Source: an uncultured Burkholderiaceae bacterium
Lineage (GTDB): Bacteria > Pseudomonadota > Gammaproteobacteria > Burkholderiales > Burkholderiaceae_B
Reading direction: 5' to 3'
Assembly: GCA_934525625.1 (NCBI GenBank)
Contig: CAKSZL010000001.1
Span: 387,055 to 451,054 of the forward strand
Length of the DNA stretch: 64,000 nt
Part shown: positions 53,313 through 63,173 of the stretch, piece after piece
How the letters are laid out: each line of letters starts with the position of its first letter
Position numbering within the stretch: position 1 is the stretch's first letter
Translations under genes and position numbers: made by a program
The notes under the pieces: model-generated
Databases searched by the model: none
Told to the model about the DNA's origin: nothing
What the model saw: the letters and a program-made list of their open reading frames with translations, nothing else

Positions 53313-54734
53313 TCAAGTGTCCCGCGTGACGCGGGTGATTTCCTCTAGCGAGGTAACGCCCGAGCTGATCCAGCGGTCGCCGTCCTGGCGCAGGGTGCGC
53401 ATGCCGTGGCTCAGCGCTTCGCGGCGCAAGGCCTGCTCGCCTTCTCCGTTGTGGATCATGCCGCGCAAGGTATCGTCGACCGCGAACAGTTCGTGCACGC
53501 CCGTGCGGCCGCTGTAGCCGGTGTGGCTGCACGATGCGCAGCCCTTGGGGTTCCAGCTTGCCGTGCCGTCCTCGTTGTCCTGCTTGCAGTGCGGGCACAG
53601 GCGGCGCACCAGGCGCTGCGCCAGCACGCCTTGCAAGGTGGAGGCCAGCAGGAAGGGCTCGACCCCCATGTCGGCCAGGCGGGTCACGGCGGACACCGCG
53701 TCGTTGGTGTGCAGCGTTGCCAGCACCAGGTGGCCGGTGAGCGAAGCCTGCACCGCGATCTGTGCGGTTTCGAGGTCGCGGATTTCGCCGATCATGATGA
53801 CGTCCGGGTCCTGGCGCAGTATGGCCCGCAGCGCCGACGCGAAGGTCAGGTCTATGCGCGCGTTGACCTGGGTCTGGCCTATGCCCGGCAAATCGTATTC
53901 GATGGGGTCTTCCACCGTCAGGATGTTGGTGGTGGTGGCGTCCAGCCGCGACAGCGCCGCGTACAGCGTGGTGGTCTTGCCGCTGCCGGTGGGGCCGGTG
54001 ACCAGCACGATGCCGTGCGGCAGGCGTATCAGGCTGTCCAGCCCGCGCAGCACGTCGGGCGCCATGCCCAGCTTTTCCAGTTGCAGGCGGCCGGCTTCCT
54101 TATCCAGCAAACGCAGCACGGCGCGTTCGCCGTGGCCCGTGGGCAGCGTGGAGACGCGCACGTCTATGGGCCGGCCGCCCACGCGCAAGGCGATGCGGCC
54201 ATCCTGCGGCAGGCGCTTTTCGGCGATGTCCAGGCTGGCCATGATCTTGATGCGCGAGACCAGCGCGTTATGCAGCGCGCGGCGCGGATTGACGATGTCG
54301 CGCAAGGTGCCGTCCACACGGTAGCGCACCACCGAATGGGTTTCGAAGGGTTCGATGTGGATGTCGCTGGCGCCGTCGCGCGCGGCCTGGGTGAACAGGG
54401 CGTTCATCATGCGGATGACGGGCGCGTCGTCATGCGCTTCGAGCAGGTCTTCGACCTCGGGGATGTCCTGCATCAGTTGATCGAGGTCGATCTCGCTGGA
54501 GGCGGCGTCCACCACCGAAGCCGCGTCGCCGGTTTGCGCGTAGGCCGTGGCCAGCAAGGTGTCCAGCTCGGCGTCGGTGACGCTGCGCATGGGCAGCTCG
54601 CCGTACTGGCGGCGGATCTCGGCCAGCGCCCACGGCGGCGTGCGCTCGCTGACCGTCAGCAGCAGGCCTTGCGGCCCGGTCTGGATGACGGCGCGCTGCG
54701 CGCGCGCCCAGGCATAAGGCAACCGAATGTTCAT
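53313..54734 (-). CDS. gspE: Type II secretion ATPase GspE
   Basis: A 473-residue assembly ATPase. It has the [20 protein letters not shown] segment, Walker [17 protein letters not shown], the Asp box, Walker [17 protein letters not shown], the His box [16 protein letters not shown], and a four-cysteine zinc site (CPHC and CASC, about 40 residues before the end of the core). ATG 54734 overlaps the gspD stop; the frame runs on upstream without resemblance. Confidence 0.95.
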   Translation of the reverse strand: MNIRLPYAWARAQRAVIQTGPQGLLLTVSERTPPWALAEIRRQYGELPMRSVTDAELDTLLATAYAQTGDAASVVDAASSEIDLDQLMQDIPEVEDLLEAHDDAPVIRMMNALFTQAARDGASDIHIEPFETHSVVRYRVDGTLRDIVNPRRALHNALVSRIKIMASLDIAEKRLPQDGRIALRVGGRPIDVRVSTLPTGHGERAVLRLLDKEAGRLQLEKLGMAPDVLRGLDSLIRLPHGIVLVTGPTGSGKTTTLYAALSRLDATTTNILTVEDPIEYDLPGIGQTQVNARIDLTFASALRAILRQDPDVIMIGEIRDLETAQIAVQASLTGHLVLATLHTNDAVSAVTRLADMGVEPFLLASTLQGVLAQRLVRRLCPHCKQDNEDGTASWNPKGCASCSHTGYSGRTGVHELFAVDDTLRGMIHNGEGEQALRREALSHGMRTLRQDGDRWISSGVTSLEEITRVTRDT

Positions 54735-57199
54735 GGCGATACGAAGGGATCGGCCGGATCGCCGGCCGAGCGCACGCCGGCGGGCAGGCCGCCGCTGACG
54801 TCGGCGTCTTGTCCGAGCACGGCGGGTTCCGGGTCGCGCAGATCCAGCAAGCCGGTTTGCTCGTTGCGCTGGAGGTCGGGCAGCGCCGTCGCGGCCCTGG
54901 CATCGGGCATCAGCCACGTGTCGCGCGCGGGGCGGCCGGCCTGCAAGGCGCGCATGTAGCTGTAGCGGTCCAACGTGACGCTGGCGCCGTCCTGCGCGTT
55001 GCGCACGATGTGCGGGCGCAGGAAGACCATCAGGTTGGTCTTCTTGTGATTGCGGCCCTCGTAGCGGAACAGGCTGCCCAGCACCGGAATGTCGCCCAGC
55101 AGCGGCACGGAATTGGTGGTGTCGGCGACTTCGTCTTCCAGCAGGCCGCCCAGCACGATGATCTGGCCGTCGTCCACCAGCACGTTGGTTTCCAGCGCGC
55201 GCTTGCGCGTGACGATGGAGGACGTGGAACTGTTCGCCGTATCGATGCTGCTGACTTCCTGGTACAGCGAGAGCTTGACCGTGCCGCCCTCGGAAATCTG
55301 CGGGCGAATGCGCAAGGTAAGGCCGACGTCTTCGCGCTGCACCGTCTGGAACGGGTTGCTGGCGCCGTCACCCGCCGTCGTGTAGCTGCCGGTGACGAAG
55401 GGCACGGTGCGGCCGACGATGATGCTGGCGATTTCGTTGTCCAGCGTCATCAGGTTGGGGGTGGACAGAATGTTGACGCCGCCGCGCTTTTGCATGGCGC
55501 GGGCCAGCACGCCCAGATTGATCAACTGGTTGCCTAGGATGTCCACCGTGCCCTTGACCATGCCCAGGCTCAGGCCTTGCCCCAAGGCGTCTATGGTGGT
55601 GGCCCCGGTGCTCAGGTTCCGGCCCACGCCGCTGCCGCCCAGGTTGGCGCCGCCGATGAAGGCGCGGTTGCCGCTTGCGATGCTGTCGCTGCCCGCCATC
55701 CACTGTATGCCGAATTCGGCGGCATCGTCGGCGTTGACCTCGACGATCAGGCTCTCGACCAGCACTTGGGCGCGGCGCTGATCCAATTGGTCGATGACTT
55801 CACGCAGGCTGCGGTACAGCGGCGGTGGCGCGGAAATGATGAGGGTGTTGGTGGTGGGGTCGGCCTGTACCGTAGCGCCCCCGGCCGAAAACGCGACGGT
55901 CTGCATATCGCCGCTGGACGACAGCGAGCCCGATGCGCCCGACAGTTGCGAGCTGCCGGCCGCGGCCGCCGCGCTGCTGCCCGGCACCACGCTGGAATTG
56001 GCGGAAGTATTGGTGCGCGTGTTGCCGCCCGACAGGCCGCCGGCGCCGCCCGACAGTGAGTTGTTCAGGCCGGTGCCGCCGGAGCCGCTGCCCGTGCCGC
56101 CCTGGCCGGTCAGCGCGCCGCGCAGGACTTCGGCCAGGTGCGTGGCCTGGGCATTGCGCAGGTAGACCACGTGCAGATTGCCGGCGCGCGACTCGGGGCT
56201 GTCTATGCGCTCGATCAGGTCGCGCGCCAGTTTCAGGCGCTCGGGGCTGGACGCGCGCACCAGCACGGAATTGCTGCGCGGGTCGGCGACCACCATGATC
56301 TGCTGCGAGGTGTCGCCCGACTTGCCTTCCAGCAATTGCAGCGCCAGCGCGGCTACGTCCAGCGCCACGCCGTAGCGGATGGGAATCACGTCGGTGCTGA
56401 GCGCGCTGGGCGTATCGACGCGCTGGATCACCTCGGCGATGCGGTCCAGGTTCTCCACGTAGTCGGTGATGACCAGCGTGTTGTTGCCCGTGTGGGCGTT
56501 GACCGGGTTGTTGGGCGACACCATGGGCCGCAGCACCGGCACCAGGCTGGCGGCGTTTTCGTAGCGCAGCGGGAAGACGCGCGTGGCCAGTTCGCCGGAG
56601 CGCGCCGGTTCGCCGGCGCCGACCACGTTGCCGCCCAGCAGTTTGGCATCGGCCTCGGGCACCACGCGACTGACGCCGTCGACCTCGACCACCGCAAAGC
56701 CCTGCATGCGCAAGGAGCTGAGCAGCATGGAATACGCCACCGACGGCGATACCGGCGCCTCGGAAACCAGCGTCAGTTGGCCCTTGACGCGCGGGTCCAC
56801 GACGAAATTGCGTCCGGTAAAGCGCGCCAGCGCGCGCACTACGCCTTGCAATTCGGCGTCGACGAAATTGAGCATGGTGCGTTCGCCGCTGTCGGGAATG
56901 CTGGACGCGTCGCGTGCGGCGGTGACGGCGCGGTCGGGCTCGACGCCTGTGCGCGAGGGCCGGCGGGCCGGCACCGGCGGAGGCGGCGGCGTCACCGGAC
57001 GCGTTTCCCGGCCCGCGGAATCGCCCACCGAGGTGTGCACCACCAGCGAGGAACGGCCAGGGCCCGAGCCGCCCTGGTTGGCGGCGCAGCCGGCCAGGCC
57101 CAAGGCCGCCCACAAGGCGCACCACCGCAAGGCGTGCCCCGTGCTCCAAGTGGCGCCGCTCCCTAGATTCCACATCGTCATTTCTATTTTCCTTTTCAC
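54731..57199 (-). CDS. gspD: Type II secretion outer-membrane secretin GspD
   Basis: An 822-residue secretin precursor with a lipobox-like LAGC (Cys about 37), so it may be lipidated. N0 to N3 domains cover about 105-470 ([20 protein letters not shown], then the repeated secretin N blocks), with a Gly/Ser/Asn-rich insert at about 345-430. The secretin core follows, with ending motif [20 protein letters not shown] 70-residue tail ([19 protein letters not shown] onward) follows the core. The start could also be ATG 57175 (MWNLGSG). Confidence 0.94.
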   Translation of the reverse strand: MKRKIEMTMWNLGSGATWSTGHALRWCALWAALGLAGCAANQGGSGPGRSSLVVHTSVGDSAGRETRPVTPPPPPVPARRPSRTGVEPDRAVTAARDASSIPDSGERTMLNFVDAELQGVVRALARFTGRNFVVDPRVKGQLTLVSEAPVSPSVAYSMLLSSLRMQGFAVVEVDGVSRVVPEADAKLLGGNVVGAGEPARSGELATRVFPLRYENAASLVPVLRPMVSPNNPVNAHTGNNTLVITDYVENLDRIAEVIQRVDTPSALSTDVIPIRYGVALDVAALALQLLEGKSGDTSQQIMVVADPRSNSVLVRASSPERLKLARDLIERIDSPESRAGNLHVVYLRNAQATHLAEVLRGALTGQGGTGSGSGGTGLNNSLSGGAGGLSGGNTRTNTSANSSVVPGSSAAAAAGSSQLSGASGSLSSSGDMQTVAFSAGGATVQADPTTNTLIISAPPPLYRSLREVIDQLDQRRAQVLVESLIVEVNADDAAEFGIQWMAGSDSIASGNRAFIGGANLGGSGVGRNLSTGATTIDALGQGLSLGMVKGTVDILGNQLINLGVLARAMQKRGGVNILSTPNLMTLDNEIASIIVGRTVPFVTGSYTTAGDGASNPFQTVQREDVGLTLRIRPQISEGGTVKLSLYQEVSSIDTANSSTSSIVTRKRALETNVLVDDGQIIVLGGLLEDEVADTTNSVPLLGDIPVLGSLFRYEGRNHKKTNLMVFLRPHIVRNAQDGASVTLDRYSYMRALQAGRPARDTWLMPDARAATALPDLQRNEQTGLLDLRDPEPAVLGQDADVSGGLPAGVRSAGDPADPFVSP

Positions 57200-57212
57200 G
57201 ACGCCACGGCGA

Positions 57213-57959
57213 TCAGCGCAAGCGCAAGATCGCCTGCTCGCCCCGACGCGTACCCAACGCGTTCAACAAATTCTGCAAACCGGCCCGCGCGTCGCCGCTG
57301 GCCGCACTATCCACTTCCGCCACGCCATCGAGCTGCATGCCCTTGGCCGAGGCCTTGCCTCGGGCGCTCATCATCAGCGGCCCTTCGCGCGTGCTGAGGA
57401 CCAGATCCGCCTGGCCGCCTTCGCCTTGCGTGACCGCCAGCTGATAAGTGCCCAAAGGGCGCACCCGCGACAAACCCGCGCTGGCCAGGCGCCACTGCAC
57501 CTCGAGCAAGCGGTCGCCGCGCTCGGGGCCGCCCAGGCCGAACACGCGCTCGGGCCAACTGATGAGCAGTTCTCCGCCCGGGTCCAGCGTATTGAACATG
57601 GCGTGCAGGCTGACCAACGCCTGCGCGGGCAATTGCAGCGTCTGGCCCGACAAGCGCAGGCCGCGCCAAGACGGCGACAGCACCAGGTCGTTGCGCATCC
57701 AGGCATGCTTGGCCACCAGGCGCGGCCCGCCCGACCATTGGAACGACCAGTTGACCGGATCGGGCAACGCGCGCCGGTTGCCCGGCGTGCCCACCGCCAG
57801 CGTGGCGCTGCCACGCCACAAAGTACCATGCGCGTCAGCGATGATAACCGGCGATTGCTCGGGCACCACCGCCATCAGCCAGCGCGCCGGCAACACCGCC
57901 AGGGCCGCCGCGCAGGCGACCAGGATCAGCACCAGGCCCCAGATCAGCTTGGCTCTCAT
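57213..57959 (-). CDS. gspN: Type II secretion protein GspN
   Basis: A 248-residue GspN-type protein: one N-terminal membrane span (LIWGLVLILVACAAALAVLP), then IIADAHGTLWRGSATLAVG and VNWSFQWSGGPRL, both typical of GspN. The rest is periplasmic. Its role in the machine is accessory and not well defined. ATG 57959 overlaps the end of gspM. Confidence 0.85.
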   Translation of the reverse strand: MRAKLIWGLVLILVACAAALAVLPARWLMAVVPEQSPVIIADAHGTLWRGSATLAVGTPGNRRALPDPVNWSFQWSGGPRLVAKHAWMRNDLVLSPSWRGLRLSGQTLQLPAQALVSLHAMFNTLDPGGELLISWPERVFGLGGPERGDRLLEVQWRLASAGLSRVRPLGTYQLAVTQGEGGQADLVLSTREGPLMMSARGKASAKGMQLDGVAEVDSAASGDARAGLQNLLNALGTRRGEQAILRLR

Positions 57960-58546
57960 CGGCCGCCCCCCTGTTCGGGCAAGGCCAGCTCGACCTTGCC
58001 GCTGAGCAAGCCGGCGCGTTCGCGGCCATCGACCTGGGCGCGGGACAAATCCACCAGGCGTGTTTCGAGTTGGAGCAGGAAGGCCAGGCTGCCGACCCAG
58101 TCCACCAGGCGCGTAGCCGAAACTTCCTCGACGTGCACGGCCCAGCGCGCCGCCGAATCCTTGGCGTCGTCGGCCAGCCGCTCCACGCGCGCCTGCGGCA
58201 AACCGGCGCGCTGCAAGCTGGCCTCCAGGGCCGCCTGCACCGATTCGGCGTCCTGCACCGCGGCCCGGCCGCGCTGCAAGGCCTGGGCCTCGATGATGAG
58301 GGCCTGCACCTTGGCCGCGTCCGCGCGCAGCGCCGGCAGCGCCTGGCGGCTCTGGGCCACGGTGTCCAGGGCCGGACGCACCGCGACGGCCCACAGCAGC
58401 CAGATGCCGATTAATACGGCGGCCACCGTCAACAGGCGGCGTTCGCGCAGGGTGCGCTGCAGCCAGAAGGCCCGGGCGCGCTGGCGTACGTCGTCCAGGC
58501 GGGCCTGCCAGGCGGGCGACAGGCTGGGGGATTTCAACGCCTTCAT
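57956..58546 (-). CDS. gspM: Type II secretion protein GspM
   Basis: A 196-residue bitopic protein with a cytoplasmic N-terminus, a span at about 39-57 (LLTVAAVLIGIWLLWAVAV) and a periplasmic ferredoxin-like domain. It pairs with GspL. The identity rests on topology and position between gspL and gspN, since GspM sequences vary. Confidence 0.85.
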   Translation of the reverse strand: MKALKSPSLSPAWQARLDDVRQRARAFWLQRTLRERRLLTVAAVLIGIWLLWAVAVRPALDTVAQSRQALPALRADAAKVQALIIEAQALQRGRAAVQDAESVQAALEASLQRAGLPQARVERLADDAKDSAARWAVHVEEVSATRLVDWVGSLAFLLQLETRLVDLSRAQVDGRERAGLLSGKVELALPEQGGGR

Positions 58547-59571
58547 GGTCGCCCCTCCCCGTTGAGCACGCTATTCTGGCGGCGCACGTGCCACACTTGC
58601 GACGACACCGCGTCTTTTTCCAGCAGCAGCGATTCGACCGACGCCGCCTGCTGCAAGGCGGTGGTGTTGGCGGGCGCCTCGACACCGTCGGCCAGGGTGA
58701 GCGTGAGCGCGCCGGACTCATACACCATGGCGCGCACGTGCTTGTCGGCGAAGGGCAATAGCCGCGCCGTGGCGGCCGCCATGGGGATGAAGTCGTCCTC
58801 GCGCGCCACGCCCTGGGCCAGGCGCAAGGCGTCGCGCTGCTGCTGGGCCTGGCGCACCGGGTCGATGAGCACCGGGATCGACGGAAAAGCCTGACGCACC
58901 GAGGTTTCGATTTGCGTGCGCAGCGTGCGTATCTCGTGGCGCAACTGCCAAGCGTGAATCTGCAGGCCCAGCACCCAGGCTACAGCGGCGGCGGCGGCCC
59001 ACAGCAAGGGCTTGCGCCAATGCCGTAGCTGCGCCGCCGGGCGCAGGTCGTCGCGGGCCAGCGACCAGCCGGGCAGCGGCGCCAGCCAGCGCGGCCCCAC
59101 CGGCAATTGCAAAGGCTGTTCGGGATGCTCGTCGTCGGCGGGAATGGCCAGTTCGTGCGGCACGATGCCGCCCACCTCCAGCCCCATCTGCCCCAGCCGC
59201 TGCCACAAGGCGGCGATGGGCCGGCGTCCGGCCCAGGCCACCGGCGTCTTGCCGTCCGCGCCGCGCGGCCCGTAGCCTATGCACAGGTCGGCCACGTCCG
59301 ACAACGCCATGGGTTCGACGCTGCTGGCGACGGCGGCCTCCAGGCGGCGGCCGGTCAGCGGCGGCAACATTACCGACGCCGTGACGGCTTCGCCGGGCGC
59401 CAGAATCGCCCACACCGGGCCGGTGGCGCGCTCCACACCCAGGCCGCCCAGCGGCAAGGCGCCGCTGCGCAGGACGCCGCCGTCGCGGTCCACGACCGCG
59501 TAGGAGACTTCGCTTTGTTCTGTCAGATCGGCTAGCGCAGGCAGAACCAGACGGATGTGTTTTTTCTTCAT
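58543..59571 (-). CDS. gspL: Type II secretion protein GspL
   Basis: A 342-residue protein with an actin-like cytoplasmic domain (residues 1-185, with VAWAGRRPIAALWQRLGQMG), one span at about 190-208 (LLWAAAAAVAWVLGLQIHAW) and a periplasmic part. It recruits the GspE ATPase. It starts four bases after the gspK stop and its stop overlaps gspM. Confidence 0.9.
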   Translation of the reverse strand: MKKKHIRLVLPALADLTEQSEVSYAVVDRDGGVLRSGALPLGGLGVERATGPVWAILAPGEAVTASVMLPPLTGRRLEAAVASSVEPMALSDVADLCIGYGPRGADGKTPVAWAGRRPIAALWQRLGQMGLEVGGIVPHELAIPADDEHPEQPLQLPVGPRWLAPLPGWSLARDDLRPAAQLRHWRKPLLWAAAAAVAWVLGLQIHAWQLRHEIRTLRTQIETSVRQAFPSIPVLIDPVRQAQQQRDALRLAQGVAREDDFIPMAAATARLLPFADKHVRAMVYESGALTLTLADGVEAPANTTALQQAASVESLLLEKDAVSSQVWHVRRQNSVLNGEGRP

Positions 59572-59575
59572 AGAC

Positions 59576-60478
59576 TCAATGACTGATCCACCGCACCGAC
59601 GGCGCGGCCTCTTGGCCTTCGCGGTGCAGCAGGCCCTGCATGGCGACCAGCGTCTGGTCGCCCGCGATTTCGCCGCTGACGCGGAACCAATGGCTTTGCA
59701 CCGCCAGGCGCTGCGAGACTTCGTCGCCGGTCAATTGCAGCCGATTGATGAAATCGCCCACGTTATTGAACCAGACGCCTCGGTCGCGTTCCAGCGTGAC
59801 TTCACGCGCGCGCGCGATGTCCATGCCGGGCACCACGGCGGCCAGCACTTCGGCGCTGGCCGTATTGACGTTGACCTGGGTGGCGCTGGGCAGCACCGTC
59901 AGGAACGGGCCGGCCAGCGCCAGCGCCTGCGGCGTCATCCCCGGCACGCCGGCCAGGTCGGAGACGAACTGCAGGCCCGGAGCGCTGGGCTCGGTATCGG
60001 GGCCGTACTGCGCCGCCGCCACGCGCAGGGCCACATTATCCGCGACTTCGGGGGGAATGCGCATGGATTGGAACAAACGCGCCAGCTCCTGCAAAGCGGG
60101 CAGTTGAATGTTGCCGTCCTGGGCGAGGTTACGCAAGTTAAGTTTGCCCTGCTCGTCTTCCACCTGCCCGGTGAACAGCGCCTGCTCGGGGTTGCTCGAC
60201 GGGCCCACCGGCAGATTGACGATGGGCTGGGCCCAGATGCCGTCCAGCCGCGTGGTGGCGTTGGTGCGCGCGTCGAAGCGCAGAATGGCGCGCGACCAGT
60301 CCATCCCGCTGCGCAGCATCCATTCGGCCTGTGCGCGCTCGCGTTCGCTGGCCAGCGTGCGCGCCAGCAGGCCTTGCTCTTCGATGATGCGGGTCGTCAC
60401 CACGGCGGCCGCGATCACGACCAGCAGGGCGGCGATCACCGCCATGCCGTTCTGCAAGGCTTGGGCCGGGCGGCTCAT
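59576..60478 (-). CDS. gspK: Type II secretion minor pseudopilin GspK
   Basis: A 300-residue tip pseudopilin. A short leader ends ALQNG before MAVIAALLVVIAAAVVTTRI; as usual for GspK, the Glu at +5 is missing. The large inserted helical domain (VNVNTASAEVLAAVVPG, LERDRGVWFNN) is present. ATG 60478 overlaps gspJ by four bases. Confidence 0.93.
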   Translation of the reverse strand: MSRPAQALQNGMAVIAALLVVIAAAVVTTRIIEEQGLLARTLASERERAQAEWMLRSGMDWSRAILRFDARTNATTRLDGIWAQPIVNLPVGPSSNPEQALFTGQVEDEQGKLNLRNLAQDGNIQLPALQELARLFQSMRIPPEVADNVALRVAAAQYGPDTEPSAPGLQFVSDLAGVPGMTPQALALAGPFLTVLPSATQVNVNTASAEVLAAVVPGMDIARAREVTLERDRGVWFNNVGDFINRLQLTGDEVSQRLAVQSHWFRVSGEIAGDQTLVAMQGLLHREGQEAAPSVRWISH

Positions 60479-61104
60479 GGCAGCATCACCACTTTGCGAT
60501 AAGCCTGCGCGGCGGGCGCGCCGACGGGCAGCAGGCGAAACTCCACCGCGCGCACCTGGGCGCCGGCCGGCTGGTCGCTGTTTTGGGGCAAAGGCGCCCA
60601 GCCCTGCCCCGGCAGCCACAATCGCATGGAGAACGCTTCCACTCCGCTCAGTACCTCGTGTTCCGTTTGTATTTCCGGCAGGGGCAGGCGATCCGACGCC
60701 ACGCCCACACCGCGCATCAGGCGGTTGCCGGCCAGATGCCAGCGCACGCGCTGCCACCTGCCGTCCCCGGCGGCGCGCACCACCATCAGGCCGTCGCCGT
60801 CGGACCAGGCGATGCCCGGCGGCAGCCAGCTACGAACCGGCGCGGGCGCGGCCTGGCCGTCCCGCTGCACCGGCGGCGGCAGGGGCAGCACCTGTTCGCT
60901 GGCGTGGCGCTGCACGTCGTCCTCGATCTGCCCCAGCACCCGCACGATGGAGATTACCTGCTGGCCGCTTTCGTCCAGCCTTTCCTGGGTGCGCTGCACG
61001 ACGTCCAGCGCGCGCCAGGAAATCAGGCTGACCAGGGCCATCAGGGTCAGCGCCACCAGCACTTCGATCAGGGTGAAACCCTGTGTGCGCCCGCCTTCTC
61101 GCAT
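60475..61104 (-). CDS. gspJ: Type II secretion minor pseudopilin GspJ
   Basis: A 209-residue type IV pilin-like protein: leader MREGGRTQG, then FTLIEVLVALTLMALVSLIS with the E5. It contains AVEFRLLPVG near the end and GspJ features QIEDDVQRH and SGVEAFSMRLW. It forms the tip complex with I and K. Confidence 0.93.
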   Translation of the reverse strand: MREGGRTQGFTLIEVLVALTLMALVSLISWRALDVVQRTQERLDESGQQVISIVRVLGQIEDDVQRHASEQVLPLPPPVQRDGQAAPAPVRSWLPPGIAWSDGDGLMVVRAAGDGRWQRVRWHLAGNRLMRGVGVASDRLPLPEIQTEHEVLSGVEAFSMRLWLPGQGWAPLPQNSDQPAGAQVRAVEFRLLPVGAPAAQAYRKVVMLP

Positions 61105-61478
61105 CAGGGCATCCTGGACAGCAGGCCGCCCAGCTCGGCCAGCACCGGGCCGTCGCCCTGCCGGACGCGCAGCGTAAGCTGCCGGAAAGCGTTGTGCGCC
61201 GTGCGCTGCACCTGCTGCTCGCACACGAATTCGAACGGCCCCTGCGAGCACGGCTCGGCGCGCTGGCCCAGATCGGGAAACAGTTGCAGCAAACGCATTT
61301 CCGCCAACTGGTTTTGTGCCGCCTGCAAGGCCAGGCTGCGCGCCTGCATGCCCTGCACGCCGTTGGCGCTGACGCCCAGGGCCCTGACGCTGGCCGCCAG
61401 CGCCACGCCGACGATGGCCAGCGCGATCAGGACTTCGATGAGGGAAAAACCCCGCTGGGCGGCGGGATGCTTGTTCAT
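61104..61478 (-). CDS. gspI: Type II secretion minor pseudopilin GspI
   Basis: A 124-residue pseudopilin: leader MNKHPAAQRG, then FSLIEVLIALAIVGVALAAS, and the GspI-typical LALQAAQNQLAEMRL. ATG 61478 overlaps the end of gspH, and its stop shares one base with the gspJ start. Confidence 0.93.
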   Translation of the reverse strand: MNKHPAAQRGFSLIEVLIALAIVGVALAASVRALGVSANGVQGMQARSLALQAAQNQLAEMRLLQLFPDLGQRAEPCSQGPFEFVCEQQVQRTAHNAFRQLTLRVRQGDGPVLAELGGLLSRMP

Positions 61479-62011
61479 GAGTCCACCCGGTAGCGTCCGC
61501 TGGGTTCCAGGATGACGCTGGCCCGCTGGTCTCCGCTGCGCAGATGAACCAGAAAAGGCGCCGGCATCCATTCGGCGTTGAATATTACCGTTTGCGCCGG
61601 CTCGATGGAGACTTCCACCGGATTGTCGAGCTGCCAGCGCCGGGGCCGCAGCACGGCGTCGGCGGGGATGTCGTCCAGCGGTTCGCCCTGCGCGCGGGCG
61701 GCGATGTGCATGGGCAGCACCAGCTTGCGCGGCAGATGCGCGAAACGATAGCCGGAGGCGTCGTATTCCCAGGCGATGGGCCGCCCCATGGCCCTGGCGT
61801 CGGCCTGGGCTACGGCAAACAGCTGCGCCAGGCGCGCGGCCTCTTGCTGCAGGCCGGCCTGGCGGCCGGAGCCGAAGGCGCTGATGCCAGCCGTGGCCGT
61901 GACGATGCCGACGATGACCAGCACCACCAGGATTTCGAGCAAAGAGAACCCCGACGACCGCGCCCGCTTTGCCGGCGACGGCTTGCCAGCGGCGGCCCGG
62001 CCCGCGGGCAT
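61475..62011 (-). CDS. gspH: Type II secretion minor pseudopilin GspH
   Basis: A 178-residue pseudopilin: FSLLEILVVLVIVGIVTATA follows a basic leader ending RARSSG. I choose ATG 62011, four bases after the gspG stop; ATG 62038 or GTG 62050 would give longer leaders that overlap gspG. Glu +5 is present and the C-terminal beta domain has VIFNAEWMPAPFLVHL. Confidence 0.9.
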   Translation of the reverse strand: MPAGRAAAGKPSPAKRARSSGFSLLEILVVLVIVGIVTATAGISAFGSGRQAGLQQEAARLAQLFAVAQADARAMGRPIAWEYDASGYRFAHLPRKLVLPMHIAARAQGEPLDDIPADAVLRPRRWQLDNPVEVSIEPAQTVIFNAEWMPAPFLVHLRSGDQRASVILEPSGRYRVDS

Positions 62012-62015
62012 GCGC

Positions 62016-62468
62016 TTAGTTGTTCCAGCTTCCGACATCGGCTTCGACACCCTCGCCGCCCGGCTGGCTGTCAGCCCCCAGCGAGAAGACGTCGACTTCG
62101 CCGTTCACGCCCGGATTCAGGTACTGATAGGGGTGGCCCCAGGGGTCGTTGGGCAGGCGGTCCATGTAGACGCGACCTGTGGTGGCCCCGGTTTGTGCCG
62201 ACTTGCCCGTCAGTATCTGCAAGCCGTCCTGGGTGGAAGGATAGCGGCCGTTATCCAGGCGGTACAGCTTGAGCGCCTGCATGATGGCGCCGATGTCCTG
62301 CTTGGCGGCGACGACGCGCGCCTGGTCGGGACGATCCATCAGGTTGGGCACGACCAGGGCGGCCAGAATACCCATGATGACCACGACCACCATGATTTCG
62401 ATCAGGGAGAAGCCGCGCTGGACATGACGGGCGGCGCGCTTGCGAAGACTCGGGATTGAAACGGACAT
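62016..62468 (-). CDS. gspG: Type II secretion major pseudopilin GspG
   Basis: A 150-residue main pseudopilin: leader ending HVQRG, then FSLIEIMVVVVIMGILAALV, and the GspG blocks DIGAIMQALKLYRLDNGRYP and LPNDPWGHPYQYLNPG with a calcium-site loop near DVFSLGAD. ATG 62468 gives a 19-residue leader. First gene of the minus-strand operon; gspC diverges from it. Confidence 0.95.
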   Translation of the reverse strand: MSVSIPSLRKRAARHVQRGFSLIEIMVVVVIMGILAALVVPNLMDRPDQARVVAAKQDIGAIMQALKLYRLDNGRYPSTQDGLQILTGKSAQTGATTGRVYMDRLPNDPWGHPYQYLNPGVNGEVDVFSLGADSQPGGEGVEADVGSWNN

Positions 62469-62699
62469 GGATGATTGCTTGAGATTGCTTGAATGAGTAT
62501 GAAATACTTGGAACGCACTAAAACGCATTATTATGGCACCGGCACATGTCACTTTTTTGTCGTCATGCGGGTACTGCCAAGCCGGACTTGTTCAGTAGAA
62601 TGGCATTATCACCGATTCCATAGCATAGCCACCCCCCATGTTTCAGGGTATTCATCTTTTCCCTAAGAAACCGGGGCGGTATCAGCAAGCCAGCACATC
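62469..62699. promoter_or_regulatory. Divergent promoter region between gspG and gspC
   Basis: A 231-base AT-richer region that must hold promoters for both secretion transcripts. I see no confident -35/-10 pair or operator in it. Confidence 0.4.
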
Positions 62700-63155
62700 A
62701 TGAATTTTTCTTCACATTTCCTCGGCGGCATATGGCGCCAGGCGGCTCCCAGCCTGGTGCAGGGCCTGGCCATGCTGGCCCTGGCCGCCGGCCTGGGCGT
62801 GTGGGGCGCGGTTCTGCTGGCCCCCACGCCATCCGCGCAACCGCCGGTGCTGGCTTCCAGCCTGACGCCCCAACTGGACACCTCCGCCATTTCGGGTTGG
62901 TTCGGCGGCGGCACCAGCCGCGTACGCGTCGCCTTGGTGGGCCTGATCGCATCCGACCAGCACGGCGCCGCGCTGCTGACGGTCGAAGGCGGCAAGCCCC
63001 AGGCTTTCCGCGCCGGCCAAACCATTGCTCCCGGCGTCACGCTGGCCAAGGTAGGCCCCGACAGCATCGAGATCGACCAGGACGGCGCCTCCGAAACCCT
63101 GCGCGCGCCGGCGCATCCGGACGCCATCATCCCTGGCTTCGTACCGGTGCGCTAA
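62700..63155 (+). CDS. gspC: Type II secretion protein GspC, short form
   Basis: A 151-residue inner-membrane component that contacts the secretin. One span at about 22-42 (GLAMLALAAGLGVWGAVLLA), then the homology region VRVALVGLIASDQHGAALLT, FRAGQTIAPGVTLAKVG and DSIEIDQDG. It ends without a PDZ or coiled-coil domain. It is divergent from gspG instead of leading the operon. ATG 62700 is the first of the frame. Confidence 0.88.
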   Translation: MNFSSHFLGGIWRQAAPSLVQGLAMLALAAGLGVWGAVLLAPTPSAQPPVLASSLTPQLDTSAISGWFGGGTSRVRVALVGLIASDQHGAALLTVEGGKPQAFRAGQTIAPGVTLAKVGPDSIEIDQDGASETLRAPAHPDAIIPGFVPVR

Positions 63156-63173
63156 GCCCGTCGGCACCGGGCA